From positions 1 to 64,000 of the forward strand of contig NZ_PGGO01000019.1 of NCBI RefSeq assembly GCF_003010955.1: a DNA stretch of 64,000 bases, written 5' to 3'. The notes under the pieces were generated by a model. That model did no database searches. It was not told the DNA's origin and saw only the letters and a list, made by a program, of their open reading frames with translations. This stretch comes from Phyllobacterium brassicacearum. Its GTDB lineage: Bacteria; Pseudomonadota; Alphaproteobacteria; Rhizobiales; Rhizobiaceae. Both the position numbers and the translations under genes were made by a program. Below, piece by piece: positions 26,587-34,594 of the stretch (position 1 is the first letter of the stretch; every line of letters starts with the position of its first letter).

Positions 26587-27339
26587 ATGAACGCCATAAT
26601 CTATGCCATAGCCAGCATTCCGATCGCCATCGTGCTTGCACTGATTCTTAAACGTTTCCAGATTGGAGAAAGTACGACCTTCATAGCCTTGCTGCTTCTG
26701 CCGCTCGGTGTCTGGGGCATAGCGTCGGGTACGATCAGCGAATTTTCCGCCGGCGGCGTCGGGCTGAAATTTCGCGAGGCCGCCAATGCTGAGGTCAGGA
26801 CATTGCCACTGACCGCCGTGGTGGAGGACTTCCAGATGGTGGAAAAAGGCGGTCTGGCGGCCATTGAAGGCTTTACCCGCGCCCTTACGCCCGGCAAGCC
26901 CATTGCGCTCACGCTGCACCTTGGCCGGCGGGGCTACTACGTGCCGTCTGCCATCGTGAGCTACCTGCAGGCATTGTCGAGCTTCGATCCGGAACTCACA
27001 TTGGTGGTGACGGACGCTCAAGGAAAATTCGCAGCGGCGGCTGATGGCCGGGCGGTCATCAATTTTCTCACGGGCCAAAATGACCGCTTCGAAGCTGAGC
27101 AGCGATTCCGGGAAGCGATCGATTTTGCCGATGCCAGCAAGCTTTTGCGGATCCCGGGGTTTACCGATGCGGCGATCGCAGCTGACGCATCCAACGCCGA
27201 CGCGTTGACGAAAATGGACGAGACAACAAGGAGAACACTGGTTGCACTTGACGCTGAGAACAAACCCACCGGCATTGCCAAGCGGGATGCGATCGTGACC
27301 CACCTTCTCGTGCAACTTACATCCGGCAGTTCGCGATGA
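26587..27339 (+). CDS. Conserved hypothetical membrane protein, 250 aa
   Basis: Two N-terminal membrane segments (about residues 1-20 and 28-48; AIIYAIASIPIAIVLALIL and IALLLLPLGVWGIASGTI) are followed by a cytoplasmic domain. The middle part ALTLHLGRRGYYVPSAIVSYLQ and the last 60 residues (VALDAENKPTGIAKRDAIV) resemble the ends of CBS-like modules, but this is only a pattern judgement. ATG at 26587 has GAGG upstream. It runs convergent to tonB with six bases between the stops. Function unknown. Confidence 0.65.
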   Translation: MNAIIYAIASIPIAIVLALILKRFQIGESTTFIALLLLPLGVWGIASGTISEFSAGGVGLKFREAANAEVRTLPLTAVVEDFQMVEKGGLAAIEGFTRALTPGKPIALTLHLGRRGYYVPSAIVSYLQALSSFDPELTLVVTDAQGKFAAAADGRAVINFLTGQNDRFEAEQRFREAIDFADASKLLRIPGFTDAAIAADASNADALTKMDETTRRTLVALDAENKPTGIAKRDAIVTHLLVQLTSGSSR

Positions 27340-27345
27340 AAGTCG

Positions 27346-28242
27346 CTATCGAATTTGGAATGGCACCGTGAAACTTTGCCGCGAAATCGTAACCTCGTCT
27401 GGCGCTGCAGGAACTGGCGATGCGCGGCGAACCGTGTCAAGCACGCTTTGATCGAGTTGCGGCGAGCCGGAACTGCCAACGACACTGGCAGACACGATAT
27501 CGCCCACGCGCGTTACGACAAATCGCACGCTCACCGTACCCTCGCCGTCTGCTCGAGCCCTTTTGGCTCGGCGCGCCAAGTAGGCCTCAACTCTGGTTTG
27601 CCACTTTGCCGCCTGCCTTACCGTCGCCGCACTTGATGCTGTTGGCCGCTGCTTCGCCTCGCGAGGTGTCTCGTCCCTGACTACGGCGGTCGGCGCCTTC
27701 TCCGGTTTGCGCTCGGCCTTCTCGAAGCGCTTCTTTGGGGCATCAGGGTTCCTGGCTTCAGGTCGCACGACGGGCAAAGGCACTTCCACCTTCGGCAGTT
27801 CGACCAGCTCTTCAGTTTGCTCGTCCGGAGGTGCGACTTCCTCGGGTACGGGTGTGGGCTGTTCGGCGACATCCGGCTCTGGCTGATCCGGGGTCGTTTC
27901 CTCAACCGGCTGTGTCTGCGGCTCCGGCTCCGATTGTACTTCCTGTGCAGGCTCTGACGCAGCCGCTTCCTGCGGAACGGGTTCCGGAGCCACCGGCTCC
28001 GGTTCAATTGGTGCTTCTTCCTTGACCGGTTGTGCCATGACTGGCGCAGGAAGCGGTTCCATATCGATCATCACTGCAGCGGCAATCTCACCACCTCGGT
28101 CGAGCGTTTGATAGTTCTGAATATACCAGGCACCTCCAGCATGAAGGCATGCCACGATGAGGCCGGCACCAGACCAGAGAACCACCTCGCGCCAATCGGG
28201 ACGCAAGAGCCCTCGCTTTGGTGAAGCGATTCCTGCGTGCAT
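27346..28242 (-). CDS. tonB: TonB energy transducer
   Basis: 298 aa. An N-terminal anchor (VVLWSGAGLIVACLHAGGAW), then a very long Pro/Glu/Gln-rich periplasmic spacer (about residues 65-165), and a C-terminal TonB fold (SVRFVVTRVGDIVSASVVGSSG, LDTVRRASPVPAAP). This layout transmits proton-motive force to outer-membrane siderophore and vitamin receptors. ATG at 28242 overlaps the ExbD stop (TAATG), so it is translationally coupled as the last gene of exbB-exbD-tonB. Confidence 0.93.
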   Translation of the reverse strand: MHAGIASPKRGLLRPDWREVVLWSGAGLIVACLHAGGAWYIQNYQTLDRGGEIAAAVMIDMEPLPAPVMAQPVKEEAPIEPEPVAPEPVPQEAAASEPAQEVQSEPEPQTQPVEETTPDQPEPDVAEQPTPVPEEVAPPDEQTEELVELPKVEVPLPVVRPEARNPDAPKKRFEKAERKPEKAPTAVVRDETPREAKQRPTASSAATVRQAAKWQTRVEAYLARRAKRARADGEGTVSVRFVVTRVGDIVSASVVGSSGSPQLDQSVLDTVRRASPVPAAPDEVTISRQSFTVPFQIR

Positions 28243-28712
28243 TACTGAGGGCTTCCGCTCGGCGCTACTGCTGGTGCACTCTGCACTACAGGAGCACTTT
28301 CAAGCCCGACCAGCGCGATCTTGAGATAGCCGTTCTCACGCAGACCATTCATCAGATCCATCAGCGAACCGTAGTCGACCGCCTTGTCCGCGCGCAGGAA
28401 AACGCGTGTTTCCTTATCGCCCTTGGTTCGTTGGTCGAGAAAGCTGCCTAGCGTTTCGCGTGTCAGTGTGTCATTGCCGATGGCAATCGAATGGTCTTCC
28501 TTGAGCGTGAGCCAAACCGGTTGGTCCGGGCGCGGTGTCGGCGTGGCAGTCGAAGCCGGCAAATCAACGTTGATATCGACTGTTGCCAGCGGCGCCGCCA
28601 CCATGAAGATGATGAGCAGGACCAGCATGACGTCGATGAACGGCGTCACGTTGATCTCATGATTTTCCTGCAGGTCGTCGTCCGATGCGTTGTGCCTGAT
28701 GCCGCCAGCCAT
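28242..28712 (-). CDS. exbD: ExbD-type proton channel subunit
   Basis: 156 aa with a single N-terminal membrane helix INVTPFIDVMLVLLIIFM that carries the essential Asp of ExbD/TolR (in PFIDVML), and a periplasmic domain (DVDLPAST, AIGNDTLTRETLGSFLDQR). It assembles with ExbB to energise TonB. Gap of 11 bases to the ExbB stop; same operon. Confidence 0.95.
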   Translation of the reverse strand: MAGGIRHNASDDDLQENHEINVTPFIDVMLVLLIIFMVAAPLATVDINVDLPASTATPTPRPDQPVWLTLKEDHSIAIGNDTLTRETLGSFLDQRTKGDKETRVFLRADKAVDYGSLMDLMNGLRENGYLKIALVGLESAPVVQSAPAVAPSGSPQ

Positions 28713-28723
28713 GACGGGTCTCC

Positions 28724-29629
28724 CTACTCAGCTGCGGCAGCGCGCTGCTGCTGTGACTTTGGCACCAAGGCAAAATCCACATCGCGGCTGACCAGACGCT
28801 CAACGCCCGCTGAAGCATCGGCGAGCAGCTGTCTGTAGCCGGTGATCGACCGGGCGAACACGTTGTAGATCACCACAGCTGGAATAGCGGCGACCAGGCC
28901 GATCGCAGTTGCGAGCAAGGCCTCCGCTATGCCGGGCGCTACAATGGCGAGATTGGTCGTCTGCGATTGCGAGATTCCGATGAAGGAATTCATGATCCCC
29001 CACACCGTGCCGAACAGTCCCACAAAGGGTGCCGTCGAACCGATGGTGGCCAATACACCTGTACCGCGGCTCATGCGGCGGCCCGCCTGTGCTTCGATAC
29101 GCGACAGACGCGACGCAACGCGCTCCTTCAGGCCATCAGCACTGGCATGGCCTTGCGCTTCGAGCGATATGCGCACTTCTTCGCGGGCGGCGTGGACAAA
29201 CAAGACGCCGGGACCGCCTTTGCCCTCAAGCTCTCGTTCGGCATCGAGCAGCGTGCTGGCGTTGCCAATTGCTTTCAAGGCGCGATAGGCGCGCAATCTC
29301 GCCCCGGCAAGCTCGAGTGTTTTTGCAAGCCAGATCGTCCAGGTCACCAGGGACGCAAAGGCGAGACCAATCATCACCGCCTTGACTACCCAATCGGCCG
29401 CCATGAACATGCCCCATGGCGAAAGGTTATGCGGCAAATTTCCAGCTGCGGCCGGATTTGGTTGTGCAGGTGCGATTGCTGTTGCGGGAGCAGATTGGGC
29501 TTGCGGTGCTGGTTGCGCAGCAACTTCTGGCTGCTGAGCAGGTGTAGGCTCTTGCCCGTAGGCTGCGTGGTAGGACAACGTGCAAGCGAGTAGTAAGCAA
29601 CCAAGCGTCCCTACCCTCAAACTCGCCAT
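28724..29629 (-). CDS. exbB: ExbB-type proton channel subunit with extended N-terminus
   Basis: 301 aa. A signal-like N-terminus and a Pro/Gln/Ala-rich linker (about residues 20-65) precede the MotA/TolQ/ExbB channel: MGLAFASLVTWTIWLAKTL-type helix, then APFVGLFGTVWGIMNSF and GIAEALLATAIGLVAAIPAVVIYNVF, the diagnostic helices. The extended N-terminus is normal in rhizobia. ATG at 29629 is taken; 29671 is an alternative with a GGAG close by. An iron box lies 151 bases upstream. Confidence 0.93.
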   Translation of the reverse strand: MASLRVGTLGCLLLACTLSYHAAYGQEPTPAQQPEVAAQPAPQAQSAPATAIAPAQPNPAAAGNLPHNLSPWGMFMAADWVVKAVMIGLAFASLVTWTIWLAKTLELAGARLRAYRALKAIGNASTLLDAERELEGKGGPGVLFVHAAREEVRISLEAQGHASADGLKERVASRLSRIEAQAGRRMSRGTGVLATIGSTAPFVGLFGTVWGIMNSFIGISQSQTTNLAIVAPGIAEALLATAIGLVAAIPAVVIYNVFARSITGYRQLLADASAGVERLVSRDVDFALVPKSQQQRAAAAE

Positions 29630-29779
29630 GATTTTACTGGCCGTTGAATGCCCGTTTGGCCTTGCTCGCATTGCTCCGCAATCCTTCAATAGATTCACCG
29701 CAGGAGACCTGGATACCGTCGATTGGACCGGGCTCCGCATGCGCGGCTCTGTCTTCGTTTGAGAGCGGCTTAGTATTTA

Positions 29780-29794
29780 TGAGTAAAACAATCA
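29780..29794. promoter_or_regulatory. Candidate RirA iron-responsive operator (IRO box)
   Basis: TGA-GTAAAACAA-TCA fits the published IRO form TGA-N9-TCA of Rhizobium RirA, in an A/T-rich setting (TTTATGA...TCAACT). It lies in the upstream region of exbB, a gene set that is iron-repressed in rhizobia. The box could equally serve no role; single-copy matches occur by chance. Confidence 0.45.
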
Positions 29795-29842
29795 ACTATT
29801 TTTTGGACCTGTCGACATCGCCGGCCGCCAATGGATCGGGCT

Positions 29843-31051
29843 CTAGACTATGCCCCAGGCACGGTAACGTCCCCTGCCCGTCATTTCGCGTATGCCCAGT
29901 TCAGCGATGAGATTCAGCGCGCCACGTTGTGTTACCTTCAGCTCTTTCGAAATTAGCGCTGTCGAAACCATCGGGCGCGCCAGGAGAAGGTCTATCATGC
30001 CCGGCAGGCTCGACGTGGACCGGCGATCCTTCAATTTTCGCTCCATTTGCATGCGCGCCAGACTGAGCCGCTCGACTTCCTTCAGATTTGTTGCACTCGA
30101 CACCTGGACAGCTTCCAGAAATGCCACAAGGCGGGTGGTGCGATCACGTGCCCGCCGCCGATCACGCGGGATGGTCCGCAATCCGGCATTGAACGCCGCA
30201 AGATGTGATTTGGTCTTGCCGCGTTCCCTGAGCATGGCTGCAACAAGCATCGGGCCCAGCCAATGCTGATGTTGCAGCGGCTCGATATCTTCCCATGCGT
30301 CCCAGACCACCGCAGCTGCAAGCAGCGGCGGAAGATCACGGGTTCGTTCATGCACCGCGAACCACCGCTCCATCCGTGCTTCTTCATCCCAATCCGGATC
30401 GTAGACCAGCGGATCGCCATCAGGCGTCGCGTCGGCCGGCACCGGTTGCTCCCCTCCCCTGCCCTTTCTGTCGCTTGCTGCAGATGCCGGTTGCTTGAGC
30501 AACCAGGCCGACCGGTCCAGCAATGCGTCGAGCCGAGCCAACTCATCTTCAAACTCGGTTTCAGCCTGCGATCTGGATTCGCTGTCATAAAGCGGGATGA
30601 CCTTGGTTTCCGGCGAGCGTTCAGCTGCTGTAATGAAACTATCCGCTCCGCCACGCCCCCGAAGACTGGCCATGCCTTTCGGACTAAGCGCCCAGGCCGG
30701 CTGGCTTCCCGCGATCTGGCGCCGGGTCCTCAAGATGGTATGAGCCCGTGTCAATTCGTGCGTCGGTGCGCGAATATCCATGCGGGCATCGTGCAACACC
30801 AGATCCTCGACGTGCACGAGCTCACCAGCGAGCCACAAGGCATTGCATGCTTCCATGAAGTGAGCGCGAGCAATCCAACCGTCATTCTCCCGAAGCAGCC
30901 CCTCGCCTGACCGGCGACGATCGACCTCACCAAAATCACTCTTTCGGCCCAGTCGGTCATCAAGCCTCGCCAAGGCGTCTTCGGCCGCAACCAAGGGCTG
31001 AAGCAGATCATCGAGGGACAAATTATGAGAATCATAAACCATTGAAATCAT
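29843..31051 (-). CDS. DUF1612/HTH protein, RHE_PE00001 family
   Basis: 402 aa. The N-terminal half has the family run LVAAEDALARLDDRLGR, WIARAHFMEACNALWLAGEL and VHVEDLVLHDARMDIR; the C-terminal third carries the winged-HTH part (SLPGMIDLLLARPMVSTALI, LKVTQRGALNLIAELG). Families of this kind were first named from rhizobial plasmids and are often near replication or integration loci, though their function is unknown. The ATG at 31051 is the best of several; the sequence begins MISMVYDSHN. Located 1 kb from two parS-like palindromes. Confidence 0.8.
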   Translation of the reverse strand: MISMVYDSHNLSLDDLLQPLVAAEDALARLDDRLGRKSDFGEVDRRRSGEGLLRENDGWIARAHFMEACNALWLAGELVHVEDLVLHDARMDIRAPTHELTRAHTILRTRRQIAGSQPAWALSPKGMASLRGRGGADSFITAAERSPETKVIPLYDSESRSQAETEFEDELARLDALLDRSAWLLKQPASAASDRKGRGGEQPVPADATPDGDPLVYDPDWDEEARMERWFAVHERTRDLPPLLAAAVVWDAWEDIEPLQHQHWLGPMLVAAMLRERGKTKSHLAAFNAGLRTIPRDRRRARDRTTRLVAFLEAVQVSSATNLKEVERLSLARMQMERKLKDRRSTSSLPGMIDLLLARPMVSTALISKELKVTQRGALNLIAELGIREMTGRGRYRAWGIV

Positions 31052-31182
31052 GGTAAACGATTGGTGAACCGGAAGATATAACGGATTTAACTTCCATTAG
31101 GCCGGGCGACGTTTTCGCCCGGATCACTTTTGCAACGAATCACATGGAAGTTGGTACACTATTAGTAGACGGTTTCTCGCCG

Positions 31183-31884
31183 TTAGCCAACCACTACTGT
31201 CGCCTTCCCAGGCACACGGTTGTAAAGATCGATGATGTCCTGGTTGATCAAGCGAACACAGCCGGACGACATGGATTGGCCGATTGACCACCATTCCGGC
31301 GAACCGTGGATTCGATATCCGGTGTCGACGCCATCCTTGAAAATATACAGTGCGCGCGCGCCGAGCGGGTTCTCTGGACCCGGCTCCATCCCATGCTCGT
31401 ATTTGGCCAGTTCCGGTTTGCGCTGGATCATTTCTCGCGGCGGCGTCCAGCGCGGCCATTCTTTCTTGTACTGAATATTGGCCCGGCCGTTCCAGAGAAA
31501 TCCAGCCTTGCCGATACCGACGCCGTAGCGGATGGCATCACCGCCCGGTTGCACGAGGTACAGGTACTTTTCCTGCAGCCGCACGACGATCGTCCCTGGC
31601 TGCTCGCCCGTCGGATCGACTACAATCTGGCGGCGGAACTGGGCCGGAATCTTTTGATACGGAATGGCGGGCAACGAATACGGCCCTTCCTGGACCGCCG
31701 CATACATCACGTCCGGAACGGTTACAGATTTGTCGATACTGATCTGCGGACGAATTCCGCTCGTCGGCATGGCGTCGATGTTCAGTTCCGGCATTTCAAA
31801 GGTTGTTTGCGTGCAGCCGGATGCACCGAACACCGCGACTGAACCGGCTCCAATCAAAAGCTGGCGGCGGGAAATCATCGGCAT
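31183..31884 (-). CDS. L,D-transpeptidase (YkuD domain), probable lipoprotein
   Basis: 233 aa. N-terminus SRRQLLIGAGSVAVFGASGC combines a twin-Arg-like start with a lipobox (ASGC). The catalytic signature is HGSPEWW, then SSGCVRL near the C-terminus with the active-site His and Cys. L,D-transpeptidases make 3-3 peptidoglycan links or attach lipoproteins; rhizobia have many copies. The ATG at 31884 (or 31878) fits the signal peptide; a TTG at 31923 is also in frame. Stand-alone gene. Confidence 0.9.
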   Translation of the reverse strand: MPMISRRQLLIGAGSVAVFGASGCTQTTFEMPELNIDAMPTSGIRPQISIDKSVTVPDVMYAAVQEGPYSLPAIPYQKIPAQFRRQIVVDPTGEQPGTIVVRLQEKYLYLVQPGGDAIRYGVGIGKAGFLWNGRANIQYKKEWPRWTPPREMIQRKPELAKYEHGMEPGPENPLGARALYIFKDGVDTGYRIHGSPEWWSIGQSMSSGCVRLINQDIIDLYNRVPGKATVVVG

Positions 31885-32029
31885 CTGCAGTGCGTGTGGG
31901 ACTGCCTGTTTACGCTTGAACAATTCGGTACTCGCTTACAAAGATGGCAATTGTTCAAACTGTATGGAATTGTGGTTTACAAACCCTAAAGCTGATGCAT
32001 CGCTTTTTAACCAACGGACCGGCCGGCTC

Positions 32030-32045
32030 GTTGACAGCTGTCAAC
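32030..32045. repeat. parS-like 16-bp palindrome, copy 1
   Basis: GTTGACAGCTGTCAAC is fully self-complementary and fits the RepB-binding parS consensus of repABC replicons, GTT-N4-GC-N4-AAC. It differs from the chromosomal ParB site (TGTTTCACGTGAAACA). Confidence 0.7.
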
Positions 32046-32108
32046 AACGCTCTTTCGTCTGTCCGGCGTAATCAACTCCGCATTCCTTGTGGGTTAACAC
32101 CGAGGACA

Positions 32109-32124
32109 GTTGACAGCTGTCAAC
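32109..32124. repeat. parS-like 16-bp palindrome, copy 2
   Basis: An identical GTTGACAGCTGTCAAC, 79 bp from the first copy start to start. Two exact copies of a 16-bp palindrome within 100 bp are very unlikely by chance. Confidence 0.7.
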
Positions 32125-32275
32125 AGCAGCGATCACAGGGAGATTCGCCTAGGTCGAATATCCAGAACGGCACATTCGCTTTATTAGTGTACAATCTGTC
32201 GTTTTATGCTTTCACTTTTTCTACGTGTGATTGTATTCTTGCCGTCTGATTTGAGATTAGATCAGGACCATCACA

Positions 32276-32728
32276 ATGCCAGATGACCACCGTCGAGACT
32301 GCAGATCTCTTCCTGACGCCAATCCATTCATCATAGATAAGGAAGAGAATACCCCTCCCCCGAACCGTTCCCGCCGCGGGCCCACACGCGCAGCTGAACG
32401 ACAGATGTGCCTTGCCGAGCAATACATACGCGAGAATATCTATAATCCCATCACCATTGCCGACATCACTGCCAAGACCGGGATCAATATTCGCGCCCTG
32501 CAGCGGCTCTACCGGAAATACCACAATGCCACCCCGATTCAGGTTCTCGCCAATTATCGTATCGCCGCTGCCCGCGCGATGATTCTCGATGGACAGGTAA
32601 CGTCGGTAAGGCATCTGGCGGCCAAGTTACATTTTTCGAACCCTGGCCGGTTTAGCAAACTTTACCGGACAACCTATTCCTGCACGCCGTCTGAACACAT
32701 TCGGGCGATAAGCCGAAGCGGCCAGTGA
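32276..32728 (+). CDS. AraC-family transcriptional regulator, HTH domain only
   Basis: 150 aa. Residues about 40-145 form the twin HTH of the AraC family: IRENIYNPITIADITAKTG, NIRALQRLYRKYHNATPIQVL, then LAAKLHFSNPGRFSKLYRTTY and TPSEHIRAI. The 40-residue N-terminus is polar and has no ligand-binding cupin domain, so the usual sensor is missing. AGGA precedes the ATG at good distance. Lies between the parS-like region and the phosphodiesterase; target genes unknown. Confidence 0.87.
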   Translation: MPDDHRRDCRSLPDANPFIIDKEENTPPPNRSRRGPTRAAERQMCLAEQYIRENIYNPITIADITAKTGINIRALQRLYRKYHNATPIQVLANYRIAAARAMILDGQVTSVRHLAAKLHFSNPGRFSKLYRTTYSCTPSEHIRAISRSGQ

Positions 32729-32750
32729 CCGACACAGCGACAATACGTAC

Positions 32751-33524
32751 TCAGCGATAGGCGGCCGAGCGATCGAGAAAATCATGAAAATGCGCGATCA
32801 CGCTGTCGCGGTCGATGAAGATCACAGCATAGGCGGGCGGCTCGTGCGTAATCGCAATTCTGTCCGGAGAAAAATCAAGTGCCGACTGATGATTGGTCCC
32901 GCGCAGGACGCTGACGGGAATACCCCGCCAACTGCCGGCGATCGGCCGATGCGCATGGCCGGCAAAAATATGCCTGACGTTACCGTGTTGCTCCAGGAGT
33001 GCATGAAGGGCATCGGCCTCGACAATGCCCATCCTGTCGAGAAGCGGCATATGGATGGGAAAGGGCGGGTGATGTGAGAAGAGAAACACAGGGCGGTTAC
33101 TTGCTTCTTCCAGTCGCTGTTGCAACCAACGCAGACGGACGTCGTCAAGGCGCCCTTCCGGCCGTCCTGGGAGTAGCGTGTCGAGCATGATCAACCGGCC
33201 TTCCGGGGTATCCTCGACACTATGGATGAAGCCGTCATCCCGATTTCCCCCACCGAACACGTGGCGGAATGCGATGCGATTATCGTGGTTACCGAGCATC
33301 AAGCGGAATGGCGGAATGAGCTTGCCCAATTCATCGGACAACGCCCGATATGTGACCTCGTCGCCGGTTTCACTCAGGTCGCCCGTAAAAATGACCAGCG
33401 CAGCGTCGCCGTGGTTTCGGTTGATATCGGAGATGCACGCTTTTAGCCGCGCCAACGGGTCAAGACCACATAGAGTCTCGCCCGGCGTCACGAGATGCAG
33501 ATCGGTCACCTGGATGATTTTCAT
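32751..33524 (-). CDS. Class III phosphodiesterase (CpdA/GpdQ-like metallophosphoesterase)
   Basis: 257 aa. All five motifs of the calcineurin-like fold are present: VTDLHLV, FTGDLSETGD, LGNHDNR, FLFSHHPPFPIH and GHAHRPI. This order and spacing match CpdA, Rv0805 and the glycerophosphodiesterase GpdQ. Start ATG at 33524 begins MKIIQVTDLH, the family N-terminus. It is the last gene of the ABC-LacI run, suggesting that the imported compound is a phosphodiester or that the enzyme tunes cyclic-nucleotide control of the operon. Confidence 0.9.
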   Translation of the reverse strand: MKIIQVTDLHLVTPGETLCGLDPLARLKACISDINRNHGDAALVIFTGDLSETGDEVTYRALSDELGKLIPPFRLMLGNHDNRIAFRHVFGGGNRDDGFIHSVEDTPEGRLIMLDTLLPGRPEGRLDDVRLRWLQQRLEEASNRPVFLFSHHPPFPIHMPLLDRMGIVEADALHALLEQHGNVRHIFAGHAHRPIAGSWRGIPVSVLRGTNHQSALDFSPDRIAITHEPPAYAVIFIDRDSVIAHFHDFLDRSAAYR

Positions 33525-33543
33525 GGATTGGTCCGAGGGTTGA

Positions 33544-34590
33544 TCAGGAAGGAATGACCGTGCGGAGCCGCGCGCTACCACGCTCGATCAGACGGGTAGT
33601 CAGGCGTTCATGCACGGGCGGATGGTCAGGCTCAGCATCGCGGCGATCGAGTAGCGCTACCGCATGCGCGGCCATCACCGAAGCATCCTGCTTGAAAGTG
33701 GTAAGATTATAGGCGTCCCACGCCGCTTCGGGGATATCATCGAACCCGATCACAGACAGATCATTCGGGACCCGGAGTTTGGTGTGCCGCCGGACATAGT
33801 CAATCAGGCCAAATGCCACGAGATCATTCACGCAGAACACCGCATCGGGGTGGTCCGCCCCGGAAAACAACTGTTCGGCAGCTTCCTGACCACCGGCATA
33901 GTTTGAGTTGCGGCCATTTCCTATTTTCACGGCAGCCCCAAGAAGCTCCGCCTCGTGCTGGAAACCATATTCGCGCTCAACAGTCGTTGGCGTGCGCGAG
34001 AGTGCTCCTGCAAAACCGAGCTTCCTGCATCCGCTGGCAAGGAATTGCCGCGCCGCTTCACGCCCAGCACCCTCATTGTCGATATTGACGTCGTCCGCGC
34101 CCGTCTCTGACCGTCCCAGCACAATCAACGGCTGACCATTGCGGCGCGCAAGGTCAACAAAAGAGGAGGGCGGCGATCCGGACAGGATAATTGTTGCCTC
34201 GGCACGATAACCGAACAGAGTTTTCTGGGCAGCCACCAATTCATCGTCAGTCTGGCCGGTATTGATGACGATCGGAACGCTGCCGCGCTGAATCAGCGCC
34301 TTCGTGAGCGCTGCCACGAGATGCGACCGGTAACCAAGCTCAGGATTGGTGACGACTAGCCCGACCAGGCGGCTCTTGCGTGCGAGAAGCCCGCGTGCAA
34401 GGTCGTTGACCTGATAACCGAGCGCTTCCGCGGCCTCCATGATCTTCTCGCGCTTTTTGGCTGAGACGCTGGCGCCGGGCGTAAATGCCCGTGAGACAGC
34501 CGAGCGCGATACGCCAGCATGTTTTGCGACCTGCAACGCGCTTACATACTGCTTGTCGTCTTTCGATGACTTCTTACCCTTGGATCCCAT
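33544..34590 (-). CDS. LacI-family transcriptional regulator
   Basis: 348 aa. N-terminal LacI HTH (ALQVAKHAGVSRSAVSRAFTPGASVSAKKREKI) and hinge (NDLARGLLARKSRLVGLV), followed by a periplasmic-binding-like effector domain (NTGQTDDELV, DDVNIDNEGAGREAARQF, SVIGFDDIPEA). ATG at 34590 lies four bases after the permease stop and is likely translationally coupled. It probably represses its own operon from the palindrome at 38619. The effector is presumably the transported compound or its breakdown product. Confidence 0.92.
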   Translation of the reverse strand: MGSKGKKSSKDDKQYVSALQVAKHAGVSRSAVSRAFTPGASVSAKKREKIMEAAEALGYQVNDLARGLLARKSRLVGLVVTNPELGYRSHLVAALTKALIQRGSVPIVINTGQTDDELVAAQKTLFGYRAEATIILSGSPPSSFVDLARRNGQPLIVLGRSETGADDVNIDNEGAGREAARQFLASGCRKLGFAGALSRTPTTVEREYGFQHEAELLGAAVKIGNGRNSNYAGGQEAAEQLFSGADHPDAVFCVNDLVAFGLIDYVRRHTKLRVPNDLSVIGFDDIPEAAWDAYNLTTFKQDASVMAAHAVALLDRRDAEPDHPPVHERLTTRLIERGSARLRTVIPS

Positions 34591-34594
34591 ATGT

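Larger units (their letters stand above)
31885..32275. other. Intergenic region carrying two parS-like palindromes
   Basis: About 390 bases between divergent LDT and AraC genes. It holds two identical 16-bp palindromes and otherwise A/T-rich sequence with no open frame that could be supported. No repA, repB or repC reading frame was seen anywhere in the window. Confidence 0.6.
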
